46,262 bases of DNA, taken from Dorea sp. D27. Lineage in GTDB: Bacteria; Bacillota; Clostridia; Lachnospirales; Lachnospiraceae. Positions 33,729 to 41,972 of this stretch are shown piece after piece. The translations under genes and the position numbers were made by a program. The stretch covers positions 346,124 to 392,385 of the forward strand of contig NZ_KQ236744.1 in the NCBI RefSeq assembly GCF_001185345.1, written 5' to 3'. How positions within the stretch are numbered: the stretch's first letter is position 1; every line of letters begins with the position of its first letter. The notes beneath the pieces are model-generated. The model ran no database searches. It saw only the letters and a list, made by a program, of their open reading frames with translations, and was not told where the DNA came from.

Positions 33729-34487
33729 ATGTATCTTGGAAAGATGACGACAGCCCAGGCAAAAGAGGCGTTTCAGAAAGATCCGGTGCTGGTGATACCG
33801 GTGGGAAGCACGGAACAGCACGGCGCACAGTGCGCACTTGGAACAGATTATATGGTGCCGACTTATCTGGCGGACCATGTGGCTGACATGGAAGATGTCA
33901 TTATCGCTCCCACGGTTCCGTACGGCGTCTGTCCTTATCACCTGAGCTTTGAAGGCAGTATCAATATCGGTTATGAGGGACTGTATATGGTTCTGCACGG
34001 AATCATGGATTCGCTCATGCAGCATGGGGTGAGAAGGTTTGCCGTACTGAACGGCCACGGCGGCAATACGCCTTCCATCGACCGCGCGGCACTTGAAGTC
34101 TATCATAAGGGCGGCATCTGCGCCAGCATAGACTGGTGGAGCCTGGTAGCAGAGCTGGATGAGAAGTTCCGGGGCGGCCACGGCGACATACTGGAGACGT
34201 CTGCTATGATGGCGGTGGACCCGGAGGCGGTGCACCTGGAGCTTGGGCAGCCGATGAATCCGCAGCATCCTTCCGAAAATGTAGAGGCAGCCTATATACA
34301 GGCAGTCCGCTATAAGGGCGGCACGGTCCGTCTCGTCAGAGATACGAAGGAGATTGCGCCGAGCGGGTGGTTCGGTCCGTTTGACCCGAAGGACTCGACA
34401 GCTGAGCTCGGGCAGGAGGCGCTCGATATATCCGTTGCGTTTATCCGGGGATTCCTGGAGGAAATGAAAGGGTTTGCATGTAAGTAG
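33729..34487 (+). CDS. Creatininase-family amidohydrolase
   Basis: A 252-residue enzyme of the creatininase fold. Metal ligands are recognisable: Glu and His in STEQHG, Asp in GTDY, His in NGHGG, and HGDILETS with a further Glu. The reaction is hydrolysis of a cyclic or linear amide; substrates across the family include creatinine, formamides and pterin-type amides. Start follows GAGGAGG. It is the last gene of the symporter operon, so its substrate is probably what the symporter imports. Confidence 0.85.
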   Translation: MYLGKMTTAQAKEAFQKDPVLVIPVGSTEQHGAQCALGTDYMVPTYLADHVADMEDVIIAPTVPYGVCPYHLSFEGSINIGYEGLYMVLHGIMDSLMQHGVRRFAVLNGHGGNTPSIDRAALEVYHKGGICASIDWWSLVAELDEKFRGGHGDILETSAMMAVDPEAVHLELGQPMNPQHPSENVEAAYIQAVRYKGGTVRLVRDTKEIAPSGWFGPFDPKDSTAELGQEALDISVAFIRGFLEEMKGFACK

Positions 34488-34504
34488 AAGCGTAGGAGCT
34501 TTCG

Positions 34505-34536
34505 TCCCCGGCCGTGTGTCGCGTACACGGCCGGGA
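34505..34536 (+). terminator. GC-rich hairpin after the creatininase gene
   Basis: tccccggccgtgt (34505-34517) pairs with acacggccggga (34525-34536). There is no clear T-tract, so it may be a weak terminator or an RNA-protecting end. Confidence 0.55.
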
Positions 34537-34594
34537 TATATTGCTGATCTGCCGGTGATACATTTGCTAAAAGCTATTATTTTCTGAAAACTAC

Positions 34595-34707
34595 TTGACA
34601 GATGAAATATTCCATGATAATATAAGAAAGTATTTTAAATGAGATTTGGATTCACATATTTTTGTAAGTCATTCTATCTTAATTTGATGATTTACAAAAA
34701 TATGTGA
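34595..34707 (+). promoter_or_regulatory. Cold-shock gene promoter and leader with a perfect 16-bp hairpin
   Basis: TTGACA (34595-34600), 17-base spacer, TAATAT (34618-34623). The transcript leader is about 125 bases. Its middle holds the perfect 16-base inverted repeat tcacatatttttgtaa (34652-34667) / ttacaaaaatatgtga (34692-34707), with a 24-base loop, followed by T-rich DNA. It may be a temperature-responsive structure or an attenuator. Nothing else is seen in 34537-34755. Confidence 0.65.
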
Positions 34708-34755
34708 TTTTTAATTTTTACGAGAAATATAATAAAATATCAGGAGGTATCTTTC

Positions 34756-34959
34756 ATGAATAAAGGTACAGTAAAGTGGTTTAACGCACAAAAAGGATTT
34801 GGATTTATCACAAACGAGGCAGACGGAGAAGATGTATTTGTACATTTTTCAGGTATTGCATCTGATGGGTTTAAATCTTTAGAGGATGGCCAGTCGGTAA
34901 CGTTTGATATTACTGCCGGAAGCCGTGGAAATCAGGCAGTTAACGTATACGCTGCATAG
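34756..34959 (+). CDS. Cold-shock domain protein
   Basis: A 67-residue cold-shock protein. RNP1 is KGFGFI (residues 14-19) and RNP2 VFVHF (28-32), with W8 and F-x-F-positioned aromatics to stack on single-stranded RNA. Length is usual for CspA/CspD homologues. The start follows CAGGAGGT. A strong terminator comes next, so it is monocistronic. Confidence 0.95.
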   Translation: MNKGTVKWFNAQKGFGFITNEADGEDVFVHFSGIASDGFKSLEDGQSVTFDITAGSRGNQAVNVYAA

Positions 34960-34976
34960 ATGGATGCGAAAAGATG

Positions 34977-35009
34977 CCCTGTGGACGATGGTCCACGGGG
35001 TCTTTTTTT
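34977..35009 (+). terminator. Terminator after csp
   Basis: ccctgtggac (34977-34986) pairs with gtccacgggg (34991-35000), a 4-base loop, then a run of seven T. Confidence 0.9.
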
Positions 35010-35073
35010 CGTTGGGCCGGTCAAATTAGTTGATGATTTGGCACAAAACGATTGCCTTAGGCAAGAAAAGGAC

Positions 35074-35102
35074 TTGCTTTTTCCCGGTATGTATGATACA
35101 AT
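35074..35102 (+). promoter_or_regulatory. Probable promoter of rpmG-secE-nusG
   Basis: TTGCTT (35074-35079), 17 bases, TACAAT (35097-35102). Downstream, GGCAGC...GCTGCC (about 35149-35167) can form a leader hairpin. No other gene is seen in 34960-35207. Confidence 0.55.
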
Positions 35103-35207
35103 ATCCGAGCGAATGGAAGTAGGTCTTTTTTTTATGCCTAAAAACGGGCAGCCTCGCAAGCTGCCAGGTAACACGTTAATTATGAAACATAAAGCGAGGT
35201 GGAAGTT

Positions 35208-35357
35208 GTGCGTACAAGAATCACATTGGAATGTACAGAATGCAAGCAGCGTAATTACAACATGACGAAGGATAAGAAAACGCATCCGGAACGCATGGAG
35301 ACTAAGAAGTACTGTAAATTCTGCAAGTCACACACATTGCACAAGGAAACAAAATAG
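35208..35357 (+). CDS. rpmG: Ribosomal protein L33 (zinc-ribbon form)
   Basis: A 49-residue protein starting at GTG 35208 after GAGGTGG. Four cysteines in two pairs, CTEC and CKFC, make the zinc ribbon, and the C-terminus is HTLHKETK, as in L33. It comes before secE as in most Firmicutes. Confidence 0.96.
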   Translation: MRTRITLECTECKQRNYNMTKDKKTHPERMETKKYCKFCKSHTLHKETK

Positions 35358-35379
35358 CCGCCGCAAAGGAGTGGATGTC

Positions 35380-35574
35380 ATGGCTGAACAAAAAACTCAG
35401 AAGAAGAGCTGGTTCAAAGGACTTAAGGCAGAATTCAGGAAGATCATTTGGCCAGATAAGATGACACTTGCAAAACAGACAGCGGCAGTCGTTTCTGTGT
35501 CTGTTGTACTGGGAATCATTATTGCAGTTATTGATTTTCTCGTACAGAACGGAGTGGATTTATTAGTAAGATAG
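35380..35574 (+). CDS. secE: SecE preprotein translocase subunit
   Basis: A 64-residue membrane protein: charged N-terminal amphipathic region with 'FRKIIWPDK', the SecE signature, followed by a single helix. Start ATG 35380 after AAAGGAG (an in-frame GTG at 35371 is less well placed). It stabilises SecY in the translocon. It precedes nusG in the standard order. Confidence 0.95.
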   Translation: MAEQKTQKKSWFKGLKAEFRKIIWPDKMTLAKQTAAVVSVSVVLGIIIAVIDFLVQNGVDLLVR

Positions 35575-35607
35575 CACTGATAAACTGCAGGCAAGAAAGG
35601 TGATTTT

Positions 35608-36123
35608 ATGTCAGAGGCAAAATGGTACGTTGTTCATACTTATTCAGGGTATGAGAACAAAGTAAAGGCCAACATTGATAAGACAATTGAAAACCGGCAC
35701 CTGGAAGAACAGATATTAGAAGTCCGTGTCCCCATGCAGGACGTAGTGGAACTGAAAAACGGCGTTCAGAAGGCGACACAGAAAAAGATGTTTCCGGGTT
35801 ATGTGCTCATCCATATGATTATGAATGACGACACATGGTACGTTGTCCGCAACACAAGAGGCGTGACAGGATTTGTTGGGCCGGGCTCCAAGCCGGTTCC
35901 GCTGACAGACGCAGAGATGGCGCCGCTTGGAATCAAGCAGGAGAACATTGTCGTTGACTTTGAAGTGGGCGATACCGTACGGGTAATAGCCGGAGCATGG
36001 GCAGATACGGTTGGAGTAATCCAGGCGCTGAACATACCGAAGCAGAGCCTGACAATCAATGTTGAGCTATTCGGCCGCGAAACGCCGGTAGAAATCAGTT
36101 TCGCAGAAGTAAAGAAAATGTAG
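35608..36123 (+). CDS. nusG: Transcription termination/antitermination factor NusG
   Basis: A 171-residue protein. The NGN domain (about 1-110) has 'KWYVVHTYSGYE' and 'MFPGYVLIHM'; the KOW domain begins near 120 with 'GDTVRVIAGAWADTVGVI'. It couples RNA polymerase with ribosomes or Rho. It is followed by an L1-type leader and rplK. Confidence 0.97.
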   Translation: MSEAKWYVVHTYSGYENKVKANIDKTIENRHLEEQILEVRVPMQDVVELKNGVQKATQKKMFPGYVLIHMIMNDDTWYVVRNTRGVTGFVGPGSKPVPLTDAEMAPLGIKQENIVVDFEVGDTVRVIAGAWADTVGVIQALNIPKQSLTINVELFGRETPVEISFAEVKKM

Positions 36124-36129
36124 TAGGAA

Positions 36130-36171
36130 GTGGGAGGGGCGTGTGACGTTCCCGCCAACACCACAAGGAGG
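36130..36171 (+). promoter_or_regulatory. L1-binding-type leader of rplK
   Basis: GTGGGAGG (36130-36137), CCCG (36151-36154), ACCAC (36160-36164) and AGGAGG (36166-36171) stand in order just before the rplK start. GTGG/CCAC and GGG/CCC can pair around an asymmetric loop, the form of the L1 binding site on 23S rRNA and on its own mRNA. L1 binding would hide the ribosome-binding site. Confidence 0.7.
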
Positions 36172-36179
36172 TAATTGAA

Positions 36180-36605
36180 ATGGCAAAAAAAGTAGAAGGT
36201 TATATTAAGTTACAAATACCTGCCGGCAAAGCTACACCGGCACCACCGGTTGGACCAGCTCTTGGCCAGCACGGTGTAAACATCGTTGAATTTACTAAGC
36301 AGTTCAACGCTAAGACTGCGGATCAGGGAGATATGATTATCCCTGTCGTAATTACAGTTTACAATGACAGAAGTTTCAGCTTCATCACAAAGACACCTCC
36401 GGCAGCAGTTCTTATCAAGAAAGCCTGCAATATAAAGTCAGGTTCTGGCGTGCCGAATAAGACGAAAGTTGCTACGATTACAAAGGCTCAGCTTCAGGAA
36501 ATCGCTGAACTGAAGATGCCGGATCTGAATGCTGCAACCGTAGAAGCTGCTATGAGCATGATAGCAGGTACGTGCCGCAGCATGGGTGTTAAAGTAGAAG
36601 AATAA
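36180..36605 (+). CDS. rplK: Ribosomal protein L11
   Basis: A 141-residue protein of normal length. The N-terminal domain includes '[26 protein letters not shown]' type proline-rich residues, and the C-terminal domain the RNA-binding '[10 protein letters not shown]' region. Binds the GTPase-associated 23S region. Starts after an L1-type leader. Confidence 0.98.
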   Translation: MAKKVEGYIKLQIPAGKATPAPPVGPALGQHGVNIVEFTKQFNAKTADQGDMIIPVVITVYNDRSFSFITKTPPAAVLIKKACNIKSGSGVPNKTKVATITKAQLQEIAELKMPDLNAATVEAAMSMIAGTCRSMGVKVEE

Positions 36606-36640
36606 GATTAGCCGTATTGTCAATTGTAAATGTTAAATAT

Positions 36641-36674
36641 GTGGGAGGGTTATCCCGACATTACCACGAGGAGG
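36641..36674 (+). promoter_or_regulatory. Second L1-binding-type leader, before rplA
   Basis: GTGGGAGG (36641-36648), CCCG (36654-36657), ACCAC (36663-36667) and AGGAGG (36669-36674) repeat the rplK leader pattern with a shorter loop. It sits directly before the L1 start, allowing feedback by L1 on its own gene. Confidence 0.7.
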
Positions 36675-36683
36675 TTTTTTAGA

Positions 36684-37376
36684 ATGAAAAGAGGAAAGAA
36701 ATATATTGAAGCTGCCAAAGTTATCGACAGAGGAACTCTCTACGATAAAGAAGAGGCGGTTTCACTAGTAAAGAAAACTGCAGTAGCTAAATTCGATGAG
36801 ACTATCGAGGCTCATATCAGAACCGGATGTGACGGACGTCACGCTGACCAGCAGATTCGTGGAGCAGTCGTACTGCCTCACGGAACAGGCAAGAAGACGA
36901 GAATCCTCGTATTTGCCAAAGATGCCAAAGCAGAAGAGGCGAAGGCGGCAGGGGCGGATTACGTAGGAGCGGAAGAGCTCATTCCAAAGATTCAGAATGA
37001 GAACTGGTTTGAATTCGACGTAGTAGTCGCTACGCCAGACATGATGGGTGTTGTTGGGCGTCTTGGACGTGTACTCGGACCAAAAGGCCTGATGCCGAAC
37101 CCGAAGGCTGGAACTGTAACGATGGATGTTGCCAAAGCCGTTCAGGAAATCAAAGCCGGTAAGATTGAATACAGACTCGATAAGACAAACATTATCCATG
37201 TGCCAGTAGGTAAAGCATCCTTTACCGAAGAACAACTTGCGGACAACTTCCAGACGCTTATTGATGCAATCAACAAAGCTAAGCCGGCAGCAGTAAAAGG
37301 TCAGTTCTTAAAGAGCGTGACGCTTACTTCTACGATGGGACCTGGTGTAAAGATTAACACCGCCAAGCTCGTTTAA
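36684..37376 (+). CDS. rplA: Ribosomal protein L1
   Basis: A 230-residue protein of usual length. '[12 protein letters not shown]' start, '[21 protein letters not shown]' and '[12 protein letters not shown]' are family hallmarks. Start ATG 36684, after AGGAGG. It is the mobile-stalk protein and translational repressor of rplKA. It is followed by a strong terminator instead of rplJ. Confidence 0.98.
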   Translation: MKRGKKYIEAAKVIDRGTLYDKEEAVSLVKKTAVAKFDETIEAHIRTGCDGRHADQQIRGAVVLPHGTGKKTRILVFAKDAKAEEAKAAGADYVGAEELIPKIQNENWFEFDVVVATPDMMGVVGRLGRVLGPKGLMPNPKAGTVTMDVAKAVQEIKAGKIEYRLDKTNIIHVPVGKASFTEEQLADNFQTLIDAINKAKPAAVKGQFLKSVTLTSTMGPGVKINTAKLV

Positions 37377-37393
37377 TTGTATCGTATAATATG

Positions 37394-37426
37394 AGCCTCC
37401 CCGCCATCAAGGCGAGGGGGCTTTTT
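37394..37426. terminator. Bidirectional terminator between rplA and the sensor kinase
   Basis: agcctccccgcc (37394-37405) pairs with ggcgagggggct (37411-37422), then six T. It overlaps the stop of the convergent histidine kinase gene (37407), so it can end both units. Confidence 0.9.
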
Positions 37427-38765
37427 TGCTTGAGCCGCTGCAGTTCAACAGAATAGAGACTTTGAAAACATGTTCGTCATATTCGAATTGAGGTACCCCG
37501 TTATATTTTGATACGATATCGAGAATGGAAGAGATGCCGATTCCCTTTCTGTTTCGGGCTTTTGTAGATAAAAAGGCATTATCTTTTCTGCAGACCATGC
37601 CGTTGTAGCTGTTTTCCACAATGATTACGAGCGCACACCCGTGGACTGCATGAAGCCTGAGGCGGATATGCCTGTATTCCTGCGTCTGCCGCTGGCATGC
37701 TTCAACTGCATTTTCCAGCAGATTGCCAAGGATAATACATGTGTCAGTATCAGAGAATGGAAGATTTTCATTCAACTGTACGGAGTGTGAAAAAGATATG
37801 CCGTTGTCTCTGGACAGCGCTGCATAGTAGGACACGATAGTATTGATGACGACATTATCGCAATAAGATATTGGGCGGAGAGAATCCAGGCTGTATATAT
37901 ATCTATTTAGGAACGCTTCCATGCCGTCATAATCGTTTTCGTCCAGGCAGGCCTTCAGCGCGATGAAGGTGTGGCGGAAGTCGTGACGTATGCGCATGGT
38001 TTCCTCGACACGCTGCTGAATCATCTCCGACTGCTTCTGCCGCGCGGCAGCCTGGGCCTCGGATATGTGGAGCTCTTCCTGGAGCTTCGCGTTCCTGGTA
38101 GCCTCCACAACCATCTTCAATGCAATCGTATACGTAAAAAAGGTCAAGAGTATCCACAGTATCGGTATAAAGTATATATCATTGACTCCCGTGACCGGCA
38201 GCTTTTGGGAGATGATCGGGAATATAGCCAGATAATAAAACAGCCTGTTGCACATAGGTATTCCCCACGATATGCGCCAGAATGCCAGATGCTCCGTCGT
38301 GTCCAGAGCCGTACGCAGCAGCCGCTTGAAGAACATCAGTATGAACGGGAATGTCAGCAGCACTACGGCCAGCGTGGACAAGGTTTTAAGCATAGATGCG
38401 CTTTCCGGGAGCCTGCCCGTCACAAAATAATGTATCTGGGAGGAGCATACATATATGCTGTCTGTATAGCACATGGCTATGGCGACGGTAAAGAGGCTCT
38501 GCGCAAAACTGTATCCCGATGCTGCGCAAAATAGAACCACTCCTGACAGCATGGCTGCGAAGGAAAGAGAAATCATCGTCCATGTGGTGAGCGGTTTTGT
38601 ATAATATATGTAAGTGGAGCCCAGGTCTATAAACATGAAAGCCGTTATGGAAACGGCGGCTGTTGCATGGTTTGGTGCCCTGAGATGATCGGAAAAGGTC
38701 AAGTATAGCACCAGGATGCAGGGGGTGATGAACAGCAATGCATTGCTAATATTATCCGGTGTCAT
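37407..38765 (-). CDS. AgrC-type sensor histidine kinase (HPK10/GHKL)
   Basis: A 452-residue kinase starting at ATG 38765, overlapping the regulator stop (ATGA). About the first 210 residues hold six or so membrane helices. A Gln/Glu-rich coiled-coil leads to the phospho-acceptor His in RIRHDFRHT. The ATP-binding domain has N-box 'LGNLLENAVEACQ' and G-box 'RKGIGISSILDIV'. This is the form used for peptide sensing in Agr, Com and Fsr systems. No agrB or peptide precursor is seen beside it. Confidence 0.9.
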   Translation of the reverse strand: MTPDNISNALLFITPCILVLYLTFSDHLRAPNHATAAVSITAFMFIDLGSTYIYYTKPLTTWTMISLSFAAMLSGVVLFCAASGYSFAQSLFTVAIAMCYTDSIYVCSSQIHYFVTGRLPESASMLKTLSTLAVVLLTFPFILMFFKRLLRTALDTTEHLAFWRISWGIPMCNRLFYYLAIFPIISQKLPVTGVNDIYFIPILWILLTFFTYTIALKMVVEATRNAKLQEELHISEAQAAARQKQSEMIQQRVEETMRIRHDFRHTFIALKACLDENDYDGMEAFLNRYIYSLDSLRPISYCDNVVINTIVSYYAALSRDNGISFSHSVQLNENLPFSDTDTCIILGNLLENAVEACQRQTQEYRHIRLRLHAVHGCALVIIVENSYNGMVCRKDNAFLSTKARNRKGIGISSILDIVSKYNGVPQFEYDEHVFKVSILLNCSGSSKKAPSP

Positions 38766-39490
38766 CGACTTTCTCCTTCGGTTACGTACTCGAACAGATA
38801 GTTGGCGTATACCTGTCGTATTTCGTTCTTGCGCGCCCTTGAGATGGGGATGCGCTCTTCGGTCGTCAATATAAAATCCTTGCTGTCCATTGACTTGATA
38901 TAATCCATATTGACCATGCAGTTGCGGTAGCACCAGAGGAACTGAGGATACTTGTCCAGCATCGGGGCAAAATCTGGGAATGACATGTAGGACCGGATGA
39001 CATTTCGGACCGTGTGGACCTGGATGTAATGGTTGTAGTAGTCTGCATAGATGATATCGGCGATTAGGATACGTGTATAATGGCGTCCTTCTTTCAGCTC
39101 GATATAGTGGGAAAATCGTTTTAACGCATTCTGACATCTGGAGAGCGACTCTTCCAGCTGCTCATAGGTAAAAGGCTTGAGCAGATAATCAAGCGCGTGG
39201 AGGCGAAAAGCTTTGACTGCATGTTCCTGGCTTGATGTCGTAAAAATGAGCAGACATCTGTCGTCTATCTGCCGGATCTTCTCGGCGATATGGATGCCAC
39301 TCGTCTCGTCCATGAATATATCTAAGAAAACAAGGTCATATGTCCCGGCAGAAAAGTTGTTTATAAAGCCGGTTCCGTTATCGTATGTATTTATCTGCAT
39401 ATGGACTTTCTGTTCAAAACAGTATCGTTCGATATTCTGTTGCAAATATGTTCTGTCGACAAGAGAATCGTCCACAATAGCAACATTCAT
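38762..39490 (-). CDS. LytTR-family response regulator (AgrA-like)
   Basis: A 242-residue regulator. The receiver (1-125) has acidic residues DD at 7-8, phosphorylated Asp57 in LVFLDIF, a Thr/Ser (TTS) near 85 and Lys in LLKPF. The LytTR domain (about 140-240) binds direct repeats. Start ATG 39490 after GGAGG. Divergent from the rplJL promoter: only about 137 bases separate its start from TTGACA of that promoter. Confidence 0.9.
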   Translation of the reverse strand: MNVAIVDDSLVDRTYLQQNIERYCFEQKVHMQINTYDNGTGFINNFSAGTYDLVFLDIFMDETSGIHIAEKIRQIDDRCLLIFTTSSQEHAVKAFRLHALDYLLKPFTYEQLEESLSRCQNALKRFSHYIELKEGRHYTRILIADIIYADYYNHYIQVHTVRNVIRSYMSFPDFAPMLDKYPQFLWCYRNCMVNMDYIKSMDSKDFILTTEERIPISRARKNEIRQVYANYLFEYVTEGESR

Positions 39491-39564
39491 TCTGCCTTCC
39501 TCCCAAAGTAAAAAATTCTGGTTATATAATAACATACTATGAGAATTGAGGTCTCGTAATAAAC

Positions 39565-39618
39565 GGTAAAAATAGCACTATTATGGTAAAATGGTGGCGG
39601 TAAAAGCAGGCTGTAAAA
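39565..39618 (+). repeat. Repeats of GGTAAAA upstream of the rplJ promoter
   Basis: GGTAAAA occurs at 39565-39571, 39585-39591 and 39599-39605, and as TGTAAAA at 39612-39618. Steps are 20, 14 and 13 bases. The first two have about the spacing of LytTR half-sites. The last ones lie directly above the -35 of the rplJ promoter and could equally be an A-rich UP element. Confidence 0.5.
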
Positions 39619-39626
39619 ATAAGGTG

Positions 39627-39655
39627 TTGACAACATTTGGCCGTGATGATATAAT
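39627..39655 (+). promoter_or_regulatory. Consensus promoter of rplJL
   Basis: TTGACA (39627-39632), 17-base spacer, TATAAT (39650-39655), with TGA (39647-39649) as an extended -10. All six bases of both hexamers match consensus, so this is one of the strongest promoters in the window. Confidence 0.92.
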
Positions 39656-39661
39656 AGCAAA

Positions 39662-39790
39662 GCGATGACTGCCGAAGACAGCAGGTGCTTTGAAACAGCG
39701 TAAGTGGTGATACACGCCTGCCGAGGATGATATGAGATTCGATTTCTATGAATTTGTACAACCTCTGCGTCTTATGGTCCAGGGGTTTTT
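39662..39790 (+). promoter_or_regulatory. Ribosomal protein L10 leader
   Basis: The leader contains 'CCGAAGACAGCAGGTGC' (about 39672-39688) and CCTGCCGAGG (39717-39726), the paired segments of the L10-binding leader (Rfam L10 leader family). A hairpin CCTCTG (39762-39767) / CAGGGG (39780-39785) plus five T follows, consistent with attenuation by L10(L12)4. About 60 more bases lie before the rplJ start. The rest of 39491-39854 has no gene. Confidence 0.8.
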
Positions 39791-39854
39791 ATTATGTATA
39801 GAAAACGTTGTTCTTTTGGCAGCAGACTAAACTATAAGGAGGTGCACCATTTTC

Positions 39855-40424
39855 ATGGCAAAAGTTGAGTTAAAACAACCAATCGTAGATACCATTGCAG
39901 GTGAAGTCAAGGATGCAGCATCAGTTGTACTTGTCGATTACCGCGGACTTACAGTTGCGCAGGATACGGAATTGCGTAAGCAGCTTAGGGATGCCGGTAT
40001 CATCTATAAGGTATACAAGAACACTATGATGAAAAGAGCTTTTGAGGGAACCGAGTATGCGGCTTTAGAAGAACATCTTGCAGGGCCTAGCGCTATTGCA
40101 ATCTCTAAAGAGGATGCAACTGCCCCGGCGAGAATCCTGTGCAAGTTTGCAAAGGACGCAAAAGCGCTTGAATTAAAAGCTGGCGTGATTGAAGGCGCGG
40201 TTTATGACACGGAAGGTCTTACGGAGTTGTCCAAGATTCCTTCAAGAGAAGAACTGCTTTCCAAACTGCTTGGAAGCTTACAGTCACCAATTACAAACTT
40301 TGCCCGTGTTATTAAGCAGATTGCGGAACAGGGCGGAGAGACAGCAGAAGAGGCTCCGGTAGCAGAAGAAGCCCCGGCGGCAGAAGCTCCGGCTGCAGAG
40401 ACTGCGGAAGCGACAGAGGAATAA
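39855..40424 (+). CDS. rplJ: Ribosomal protein L10
   Basis: A 189-residue protein. Residues 1-165 form the usual L10 with '[15 protein letters not shown]' and '[11 protein letters not shown]'. The last 20 or so are Glu/Ala/Pro-rich, a low-complexity tail beyond the common 165-175 residues. The start follows AGGAGG. It anchors L7/L12 dimers. Confidence 0.97.
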   Translation: MAKVELKQPIVDTIAGEVKDAASVVLVDYRGLTVAQDTELRKQLRDAGIIYKVYKNTMMKRAFEGTEYAALEEHLAGPSAIAISKEDATAPARILCKFAKDAKALELKAGVIEGAVYDTEGLTELSKIPSREELLSKLLGSLQSPITNFARVIKQIAEQGGETAEEAPVAEEAPAAEAPAAETAEATEE

Positions 40425-40459
40425 TTGAAATAAAAATCATAAAATTGGAGGAAAATAAA

Positions 40460-40834
40460 ATGGCTAAAATAACAGCAGCTGAGATGATTGAAGCAATCAA
40501 AGAATTATCAGTATTAGAATTAAACGATCTGGTTAAAGCATGTGAAGAAGAATTCGGTGTATCCGCGGCAGCAGGTGTTGTAGTTGCAGCAGCAGGCGGA
40601 GAAGCAGCGGCAGCAGAAGAAAAAGACGAATTTGACGTAGAATTAGTTTCTGCAGGTTCTTCTAAAGTTAAGGTAATCAAGGTAGTACGTGAGATTACAG
40701 GACTTGGATTAAAAGAAGCAAAAGAATTAGTTGACGGAGCTCCGAAAGTAGTAAAAGAAGGCGCTTCTAAGGCTGAGGCTGAAGAAATCAAAGCAAAACT
40801 GGAAGGCGAAGGAGCAGAAGTCAACCTTAAATAA
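40460..40834 (+). CDS. rplL: Ribosomal protein L7/L12
   Basis: A 124-residue protein: N-terminal dimerisation part, an Ala/Gly-rich hinge near 40-55, and the C-terminal factor-binding domain with '[22 protein letters not shown]'. Start ATG 40460 after GGAGG. Ends at a terminator. Confidence 0.98.
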   Translation: MAKITAAEMIEAIKELSVLELNDLVKACEEEFGVSAAAGVVVAAAGGEAAAAEEKDEFDVELVSAGSSKVKVIKVVREITGLGLKEAKELVDGAPKVVKEGASKAEAEEIKAKLEGEGAEVNLK

Positions 40835-40862
40835 TCAAGGTTCTATCTGCGGAAGCTTACTG

Positions 40863-40905
40863 AAGAAGGGGAATCCAACTCGTTGGAATTTCCCTTCTTT
40901 TTTTA
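40863..40905 (+). terminator. Terminator after rplL
   Basis: aagaaggggaatccaac (40863-40879) pairs with gttggaatttcccttctt (40882-40899), then a run of T. It ends the rplJL transcript; rpoB is not found next. Confidence 0.88.
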
Positions 40906-40973
40906 AAATGGATGTGTTATAGTATTTCTAGATCCCTTTGGAACAGGGGGAAAAGAATGGAAGGTCGTAAGGG

Positions 40974-41972
40974 ATGAAAGTAAGTGTCAGAAAAATAAGC
41001 GAAATTACCGGTTTTTCTCCTGCGACAGTTTCCAATGCATTGAATCATAAAAAAGGCGTGAATAAAGAGACGGCTGATAGAATTCTTAAGACGGCAGAGG
41101 AACTGGGGTACAGACTGGACGAAAAGATCAGTAAGATAAGGTTTGTGATTTTTCGGAGGAATGGATTGATCATAGATGACAGTCCGTTCCATCCTGCTGT
41201 AATAGAGGGGGTGGAAAGACAGGCGAAGTCTATGGGGTATGAGACTGTCTTCAACCATGTGGATATCAATGACATGGAGTATGGAACACAGCTTCAGGAG
41301 ATACTTTCTGATACGGAAAGTGCGATAGTGCTGCTCGGCACGGAGATGCTGGAAGAGGATTTTGAACCGTATACGCATGCAAAGAATAAGATTATACTTC
41401 TGGACGGCTGGAGCGACCGGTACTTTTTTGACAGTGTACTGATAAGCAATACGGATTCGGCAGCCAGAGCGGTCGAATATCTGATTGGCAAAGGGCATCG
41501 TGATATCGGTTATCTGCGTGGGGATTTCCGTATACAGGCATTCTGCTACCGTGAAATTGGCTACAGAAGAATTATGGACAGGCATCATCTTCCGGTCCAG
41601 CCTGAATTTGTCGCGACTGTAGGCACGAGGATTGAAACTGCATATGAAGGCATGCGGACATATCTGGAGGAGACGCCTATCCTGCCTACGGCATTTTTTG
41701 CGGATAACGATACTATCGCGATTGGAGCGATGCAGGCTCTGAAAGAACGCGGCTATGACATACCAGGAGATGTGTCTATCATAGGATTTGACAACATCTC
41801 ATTCGGCGCCATCTCTGATCCGCCCCTTACGACGATCAACGTGTATAAGCACGAGATGGGTGAGATGGCGGTGAGGGAGCTTATGCGTGCGGTCGAGGAT
41901 GGAAAGAAGATTAAGACGAAGATACAAGTGTGCACCGACTTTGTGGAGCGTGCGAGCGTGAGAAAAATATAG
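40974..41972 (+). CDS. LacI-family regulator 1
   Basis: A 332-residue LacI/GalR regulator. Residues 1-50 make the HTH ('VRKISEITGFSPATVSNALN') and hinge; then a periplasmic-binding type 1 fold with 'DGWSDRYFFD' and 'ADNDTIAIGAMQAL'. It resembles the paralogue at 42390 closely (start, DNA-recognition helix, 'IIDDS' and C-terminal 'IQVCTxFxERxSVR'), as a tandem duplication would. Ligand unknown. Start has GTAAGGG upstream. Confidence 0.92.
   Translation: MKVSVRKISEITGFSPATVSNALNHKKGVNKETADRILKTAEELGYRLDEKISKIRFVIFRRNGLIIDDSPFHPAVIEGVERQAKSMGYETVFNHVDINDMEYGTQLQEILSDTESAIVLLGTEMLEEDFEPYTHAKNKIILLDGWSDRYFFDSVLISNTDSAARAVEYLIGKGHRDIGYLRGDFRIQAFCYREIGYRRIMDRHHLPVQPEFVATVGTRIETAYEGMRTYLEETPILPTAFFADNDTIAIGAMQALKERGYDIPGDVSIIGFDNISFGAISDPPLTTINVYKHEMGEMAVRELMRAVEDGKKIKTKIQVCTDFVERASVRKI

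Noticed and set aside
35149..35167. GGCAGC/GCTGCC hairpin before rpmG as a terminator
   Set aside because: No T-tract and a gene start follows closely; more likely a leader feature.
38765..39137. N-terminal extension of the histidine kinase up to 39137
   Set aside because: The extension lies inside the response-regulator gene and contains no membrane helices; ATG 38765 overlaps the regulator stop (ATGA), a coupled start.
39537..39761. Small minus-strand frame over the rplJ leader, considered as an Agr-type peptide precursor
   Set aside because: It covers the rplJ promoter and L10 leader, has no ribosome-binding site and lacks an amphipathic helix or charged tail typical of AgrD.
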